In this document: positions 5,848 through 9,317 of the stretch, in pieces
How positions within the stretch are numbered: the first letter of the stretch is position 1
How the letters are laid out: every line of letters starts with the position of its first letter
Assembly: GCA_025928215.1 (NCBI GenBank)
Contig: JAICJW010000164.1
Coordinates: 1-9,317 of the forward strand
Source of the DNA: Chloroflexia bacterium
GTDB taxonomy: Bacteria; Chloroflexota; Chloroflexia; Thermomicrobiales; JALYUS01
Length of the DNA: 9,317 nucleotides
Direction of reading: 5' to 3'
Notes under the pieces: generated by a model
The model's database searches: none
What the model saw: the letters and a program-made list of their open reading frames with translations, nothing else
Told to the model about the DNA's origin: nothing
Position numbers and translations under genes: made by a program

Positions 5848-6939
5848 CTATAGGAAGAAGAATGCCACGCAGAGCATCAGGTAGAGCGCAAGCAGTTGCG
5901 CGCCTTCCAGCCAGTGACTCTCGCCATCCATCGTCACGAGCACGGCGATCACCGCCGCCCCGCCGAGCGCAAAGAGTTCGTAGACATTGAATTCGAGCGT
6001 CAATCGCGTGCCCATCACCGCCGCGACGAAGACGAGTGCGGGAGCGACGAAAAGCGCGATCTGGAGACTGGAGCCGAGCGAAATACTCAGCGAAAGGTCC
6101 ATCTTGTTCTCCATCGCCATTTGAACCGCGACGACGTGCTCGGCGATGTTCCCGACGATGGGAATGATAATGATACCAACGAAGAACTCGCTCACGCCCC
6201 ACGCCGCCACGGTCGGCTCAATCGCATGGACGAGCAGCTCGCTCATCACGACGACCGCCAATGTCGTACCGAAGAGCACCGCAACGGCGAAAGTCCGGCT
6301 CCAATTCGGTGTATCATCCTCGAAATTTGCGCCCGCGCCGCCCGGCCCGCGCCGGAAACTGAAGATGAGATAGAGAATGTAGATCACAAACAGCACGCCC
6401 GCGACGACGAGGCTGAGTTGTTCCAGCCGTCCGGTCGAGAGTGGCACCGTGCCGTGGTGGAAGAAACTGGGGATGAGCAGGCTGACGACCGCGAGGGCGA
6501 GCATCGTGCAAGCCGCGCCCGCATCAACGCGGTCGAAGGTCTGCGTGCCGAACTTCAGGCCACCGAGCAAGAGGCTGGCACCAAGAACGAAGAGCACATT
6601 GCCGAGGATGCTCCCCGCGAGCGTCGCCTTGACCGTCGTCGTCAGACCGGCGCGCAGCGCGACAATCGTGATAATCAGTTCCGCCGCATTGCCGAAGGTC
6701 GCATTGAGTAAGCCGCCCAATCGCGGCCCCGTATAAAGAGCGACCTCCTCCGTGGCCCGACCGAGGAAGCCCGCCAGTGGAACTAAGGCGAGCGCGCTGG
6801 CGATGAAGACGAGCGGCGCGCTCAGATGGGCAATCGCCAGCGCGATACTGACCGGCACGAGCAGGAGCAGGCCAAGCATCGCCTTCGTCACGACGGAGAG
6901 CGACGCTGTCGCCCGTCGCGTTTCTGTCTTCGGTTCCAT
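5848..6939 (-). CDS. cax: Ca2+/H+ antiporter (CaCA superfamily, CAX/ChaA-like)
   Basis: This 363-residue integral membrane exchanger should extrude or sequester Ca2+ (or a similar cation) in exchange for protons. The two alpha-repeats that form the ion site are clear: GLLNATFGNAAELIITIVAL at 76-95 with the key Glu87, and GIIIIPIVGNIAEHVVAVQM at 255-274 with Glu267. The first half also has the CAX hallmark ATEEVALYTG (62-71). The second repeat is followed by ENKMDLSLSISLGSSLQIAL (277-296). About eleven hydrophobic segments can be counted, beginning at residue 20. A polar loop (about 195-213, RRGPGGAGANFEDDT) divides the two halves, in the place where other members carry an acidic loop. Length is normal for bacterial CAX. 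The ATG at 6937-6939 has GAGGAG about 11 bases upstream, a rather long spacing. It is divergent from the DHDPS-like gene, and the kinase remnant follows directly. Confidence 0.93.
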   Translation of the reverse strand: MEPKTETRRATASLSVVTKAMLGLLLLVPVSIALAIAHLSAPLVFIASALALVPLAGFLGRATEEVALYTGPRLGGLLNATFGNAAELIITIVALRAGLTTTVKATLAGSILGNVLFVLGASLLLGGLKFGTQTFDRVDAGAACTMLALAVVSLLIPSFFHHGTVPLSTGRLEQLSLVVAGVLFVIYILYLIFSFRRGPGGAGANFEDDTPNWSRTFAVAVLFGTTLAVVVMSELLVHAIEPTVAAWGVSEFFVGIIIIPIVGNIAEHVVAVQMAMENKMDLSLSISLGSSLQIALFVAPALVFVAAVMGTRLTLEFNVYELFALGGAAVIAVLVTMDGESHWLEGAQLLALYLMLCVAFFFL

Positions 6940-7065
6940 CGTCTATGCTACTCCTCATCATTTCCAACCGCATGCGTCGTATGCATCCTATCAGGTGCGA
7001 ACGACATACACCGCACGGGCGCTGCCATCGCGGGGCGTATCGTCATCTGTACGTGGGAATACCCC

Positions 7066-7071
7066 TATGAT
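7066..7071 (+). promoter_or_regulatory. Possible -10 box for the dapA-like/hpaG/hpaE unit
   Basis: TATGAT matches five of six consensus positions and lies 43 bases ahead of the ATG at 7115, in the divergent gap with the exchanger. No good -35 match is seen at the usual distance. The same gap has short palindromic pieces (ATGC at 6972-6975 facing GCAT at 6983-6986, and GTGCG at 6995-6999 facing CGCAC at 7012-7016) that could be operator parts. These are short enough to arise by chance. Confidence 0.25.
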
Positions 7072-7114
7072 AGCCTACACGTATCTTCCGCGCCGCTTCG
7101 CTAGGAGGCCATCA

Positions 7115-8032
7115 ATGGACATTTCCCGACTTCGCGGTTCAATCGTCCCGATCATCACGCCCTTCGGTGCGGACGGACAGATTGATGAAGAGACCCTGGA
7201 ACGGCTGATTGATTGGCAGATCGCCAGCGGCAGCCACGGCATCTCCGTCACCGGGACGACGGGCGAGCCGAGCGCGCTCTCGCTCGATGAGCGACGGCGG
7301 ATGCTCGAACTTGGCAAGAGCGCCGTCGGCGGCCGGGTGCCATTCGTCCCCGCCACCGGCACAAACAACATTGACGAAACGATTGCCCTGACCACCTATG
7401 CCGCGCATCTCGGCGTGGATGCCGCCCTCGTCATCGTGCCGTACTACAACCGCCCTTCGCAGGAAGGGTTGTTCCGCTATTTCCGCGCCGTGGCGGAGCG
7501 CGTGGACCTGCCGATCATCATCTACAACATCCCCGGCCGCACCGCGACGAACATGGCCCCGGAGACGATGGCGCGACTGCGCGAGGCATGCCCGAACATT
7601 GTTGGCGTCAAGGAGTCGAACAAGGATTTTGAGCACACGAGCAAGGTGCTCCATACCTGCGGGCGCGATTTCCTCGTCTACTCAGGCATCGAACTCCTCT
7701 GCTACCCCATGTTGGCGATTGGCGGCGTCGGGCATGTCAGCGCGACCGCGAATCTCCTGCCACGCGAGGTCGCGGCGCTCTATGATCTCGTCGTCGCCGA
7801 GCGGTGGCAGGAGGCGATGGACCTGCATTATCGGCTTTTGCCGATCAACGAGGCGCTCTTCCTCGAAACGAACCCTGGCCCCCTGAAATGGGCGATGGGC
7901 GAACTCGGCTGGATCGCGCCACACTACCGACTGCCACTCTGCGAGCCGTCGCCCGCGAATCAGGAGCGCATCCGTGCCGCGATGGCGGAGTATGAGTTCA
8001 CGAACGCGCCCGTCGCGAAGGCGGTGCGATGA
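7115..8032 (+). CDS. dapA: Dihydrodipicolinate synthase (DHDPS) family class I aldolase/lyase
   Basis: This 305-residue TIM-barrel enzyme of the N-acetylneuraminate lyase/DHDPS superfamily uses a Schiff-base lysine. The catalytic set of true DHDPS is present: Thr48-Thr49 in GTTGEPSALS, Tyr111 in PYYNRPSQEG, Tyr137 and Arg142 in YNIPGRT, and the Schiff-base Lys166 in VGVKESN. The ending NPGPLKWAMGELG (253-265) also follows DHDPS. On residues alone it could make 4-hydroxy-tetrahydrodipicolinate for lysine and cell wall. Its context argues for caution. It overlaps an hpaG-like gene by four bases (ATGA) and hpaE follows, so it may instead act on an oxo-acid intermediate of homoprotocatechuate breakdown, for example in place of the HpaI aldolase (inference). 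The start is set by AGGAGG at 7103-7108, six bases before ATG 7115; the frame is open far upstream but only across the divergent gap and exchanger gene. The gene symbol follows sequence family, not proven role. Confidence 0.88.
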   Translation: MDISRLRGSIVPIITPFGADGQIDEETLERLIDWQIASGSHGISVTGTTGEPSALSLDERRRMLELGKSAVGGRVPFVPATGTNNIDETIALTTYAAHLGVDAALVIVPYYNRPSQEGLFRYFRAVAERVDLPIIIYNIPGRTATNMAPETMARLREACPNIVGVKESNKDFEHTSKVLHTCGRDFLVYSGIELLCYPMLAIGGVGHVSATANLLPREVAALYDLVVAERWQEAMDLHYRLLPINEALFLETNPGPLKWAMGELGWIAPHYRLPLCEPSPANQERIRAAMAEYEFTNAPVAKAVR

Positions 8033-8805
8033 TGCGGGTTGCACGCTTCGTCCTCGATGGCCGCATCCACACCGGCACCGTCTCGGACGATGGCCACCCC
8101 ATTGATACGCAGGGCCGCGCCCACGCCCCGGACGCCGTGACGTGGCTGCCGCCCGTCGTGCCGCCAAAAGTCGTCGGCCTCGCGCTCAACTACGCCGACC
8201 ACGCAGCGGAACTGAACAAGGTGGATTTGCCGGATGAACTCGCCAAGCCCGCCGTGCCCGCCCTCTTCTTCAAGCCGCTCACGTCGCTGACCGGCCACGG
8301 CGCGCCGATTGTCTATCCAAACGGCGCGGAATACATGCACTATGAGGGCGAACTCGCGGTCGTTCTTGGGCGGAGCGGACGGAAGATTCGGCAGGGCGAC
8401 GCGATGGACTACGTCAAGGGGTACACGATCGCGAACGATGTGACGGTGCGCGATTTCGTCCAGAACTTCTACCGCCCGCCGGTGAAGGCGAAAGGTTTCG
8501 ACTCCTTCGGCCCGCTCGGCCCGTGGATGGTGACGGCGGACGCCTTCGGCGACCCGGCGAATGTCACGGTGCGCACCTTCGTCAATGGCGAATTGCGGCA
8601 GGAAGGGAACACGCGCTTTTTCATCAACTCCATCCCGGCAATCATCGAGTACGTCTCCGCATTCATGACGCTCGAAGAGAACGATGTGCTGCTCACCGGC
8701 ACGCCGAAGGGCATCTCCGCCATCCATCCCGGCGACCGTATCCGCGTCGAGATTGATGGCATCGGCGCCCTCGAAAATCCGGTCGTGGCGGAAGGGGCAT
8801 CCTAA
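8029..8805 (+). CDS. hpaG: Fumarylacetoacetate hydrolase family protein, HpaG-like isomerase/decarboxylase
   Basis: This 258-residue, metal-dependent FAH-fold enzyme resembles the part of HpaG (5-oxopent-3-ene-1,2,5-tricarboxylate decarboxylase / 2-hydroxyhepta-2,4-diene-1,7-dioate isomerase) that acts after ring cleavage of homoprotocatechuate. Signatures are VVGLALNYADHAAEL (48-62), ALFFKPLTSLTGHGAPIVYP (78-97), the metal-binding YEGELAVVLG (105-114; Glu106 and Glu108), and GYTIANDVTVRD (131-142; Asp137). NFYRPPVKAKGFDSFGPLGP (146-165), typical of HpaG-type members, and LTGTPKG (222-228) follow. E. coli HpaG is about 430 residues with two FAH domains; this is a single domain with a short N-terminal strand region. 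It starts inside the dapA-like stop codon (ATGA), so it is translationally coupled; a second ATG follows immediately. The aldehyde dehydrogenase HpaE follows after a repeat, supporting the assignment. Other FAH-family hydrolases remain possible. Confidence 0.85.
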   Translation: MMRVARFVLDGRIHTGTVSDDGHPIDTQGRAHAPDAVTWLPPVVPPKVVGLALNYADHAAELNKVDLPDELAKPAVPALFFKPLTSLTGHGAPIVYPNGAEYMHYEGELAVVLGRSGRKIRQGDAMDYVKGYTIANDVTVRDFVQNFYRPPVKAKGFDSFGPLGPWMVTADAFGDPANVTVRTFVNGELRQEGNTRFFINSIPAIIEYVSAFMTLEENDVLLTGTPKGISAIHPGDRIRVEIDGIGALENPVVAEGAS

Positions 8806-8927
8806 CCCCCTGCCCCCTTCCCGAATCGGGAAGGGGGAGCGAGCCGCCGCGAGACCGAGACATTGGCGGAATATTCGGATGTTGGCAACGAGTCACCCCC
8901 TCCCGTTTCGGGGGGGGGGCAGGGGGT
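8805..8927. repeat. 123-bp inverted-repeat element with hairpin at each end
   Basis: The outer arms ACCCCCTGCCCCC (8805-8817) and GGGGGCAGGGGGT (8915-8927) are exact 13-base reverse complements. Each end can also fold by itself. On the left, CCCCCTTCCCG (8813-8823) pairs perfectly with CGGGAAGGGGG (8827-8837) over an AAT loop. On the right, CCCCCTCCCG (8896-8905) pairs with CGGGGGGGGG (8909-8918) over a TTT loop, with one G-T pair. The 58 bases between the hairpins hold no gene. The layout looks like a REP/BIME- or MITE-type dispersed element. It begins at the last base of the hpaG-like stop codon and ends seven bases before the hpaE-like ATG. No target-site duplication is evident, though CCTA at 8801-8804 recurs as its complement TAGG at 8927-8930. 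The left hairpin could attenuate transcription but lacks a T-run. Confidence 0.7.
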
Positions 8928-8934
8928 AGGAAAA

Positions 8935-9317
8935 ATGGCGACCACAGTCGCACCGCAGCAGGAATTGGGTATCCGCACGGTCGGGCATTTCATAGATGGG
9001 CAGTTCGTCTATGACGCGGGGGAGACATTCGAGACGCTGAATCCGGCGGATAACCGGGTAATCGCCAACATTACGAAAGGCACGCAGGCCGACCTCGACC
9101 GGGCAATCCGCGCCGCGCGCAACGCGTTCGACACGGGGCCGTGGCCACGCATGAAGCCCGCCGAGCGCGCGAAGATTCTTCGTAAAGTCGGCGACCTGAT
9201 TACCGAACGCGCACCGGAGATCGCGCGGATCGAGACGACCGATACCGGGCTGCCCATCGCGCAGACGGGCGGCGCACAGATCCCGCGCGCGGCGGACAAC
9301 TTTTATTTCTTCGCCGA
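8935..9317 (+). CDS. hpaE: Aldehyde dehydrogenase, HpaE-like (5-carboxymethyl-2-hydroxymuconate semialdehyde dehydrogenase), partial
   Basis: The first 127 residues of an NAD(P)-dependent aldehyde dehydrogenase are visible; the catalytic Cys and Glu lie beyond the window. The N-terminal sheet and linker read HFIDGQFV (18-25) and ETLNPADNRVIANI, followed by ADLDRAIRAARNAFDTGPW (52-70) and the helix AERAKILRKVGDLITERAPE. Then come IETTDTGLPIAQT and IPRAADNFYFFA, the last being characteristic of the HpaE branch. HpaE oxidises the semialdehyde made by homoprotocatechuate 2,3-dioxygenase, one step before HpaG, which is encoded just upstream. The start at ATG 8935 is preceded by AGGGGG (8921-8926) and TAGG (8927-8930); the former lies within the terminal arm of the repeat at 8805-8927. 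The specific substrate assignment rests on the neighbour and on this N-terminal similarity; a generic aldehyde dehydrogenase is the alternative. Confidence 0.88.
   Translation, partial: MATTVAPQQELGIRTVGHFIDGQFVYDAGETFETLNPADNRVIANITKGTQADLDRAIRAARNAFDTGPWPRMKPAERAKILRKVGDLITERAPEIARIETTDTGLPIAQTGGAQIPRAADNFYFFA

Noticed and set aside
5896..6711. 271-codon plus-strand frame over the exchanger gene
   Set aside because: It is a charged, low-complexity shadow; the opposite strand encodes the membrane exchanger with both alpha-repeats.
6752..7114. 121-residue N-terminal extension of the DHDPS-like protein
   Set aside because: It would cover the divergent gap and the 5' end of the exchanger, while AGGAGG directly precedes ATG 7115 and family homology starts there.
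8813..8837. Intrinsic terminator after hpaG
   Set aside because: The stem is strong but no T-run follows, and hpaE downstream appears to belong to the same unit; better explained as part of the repeat.

Overview
The window is a GC-rich, tightly packed bacterial chromosome segment with eleven recognisable protein genes (two cut by the window edges) and one broken gene. There are no RNA genes, insertion sequences or CRISPR arrays that I can see. The gene mix is M16 protease, a twin-arginine leader protein beside a PqqD-like protein, a CaCA exchanger and a homoprotocatechuate-type catabolic cluster. Together with the hairpin-type dispersed repeats, this reminds me of Chloroflexota (Thermomicrobia-like). 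That is an impression from memory, not something the sequence proves.

Layout. Positions 1-700 (minus) hold the N-terminal half of an M16 zinc metallopeptidase. Divergent from it are a small exported protein with an RR-type leader (924-1352) and a PqqD-family protein (1426-1770), which look like a two-gene unit. A hairpin at 1778-1826 separates this unit from a convergent acetyl-CoA acetyltransferase (1851-3032, minus). A divergent intergenic region carrying a double-hairpin repeat leads into a plus-strand operon: hotdog acyl-CoA thioesterase (3163-3603), class I SAM methyltransferase (3600-4259, 4-base overlap) and an M20 amidohydrolase of the AbgB/PM20D2 type (4263-5516).

On the minus strand follow a Ca2+/H+ antiporter (5848-6939) and, 20 bases downstream of it, the remains of a small P-loop kinase (5545-5827). 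The kinase has lost its middle and is out of frame. Divergent from the exchanger is a second catabolic unit on the plus strand: a DHDPS-family aldolase/lyase (7115-8032), a fumarylacetoacetate-hydrolase-family enzyme resembling HpaG (8029-8805, 4-base overlap), and the start of an aldehyde dehydrogenase resembling HpaE (8935 to window end). HpaG and HpaE act in the meta-cleavage route for homoprotocatechuate (from 4-hydroxyphenylacetate), so this unit is probably the edge of such a cluster. A 123-bp inverted-repeat element sits between hpaG and hpaE and appears to supply the ribosome-binding site of hpaE.

The most promising points for follow-up are the exported-protein/PqqD pair with no visible modifying enzyme, the DHDPS-like protein inside an HPA-type operon, the repeat inserted in that operon, and the internally deleted kinase.
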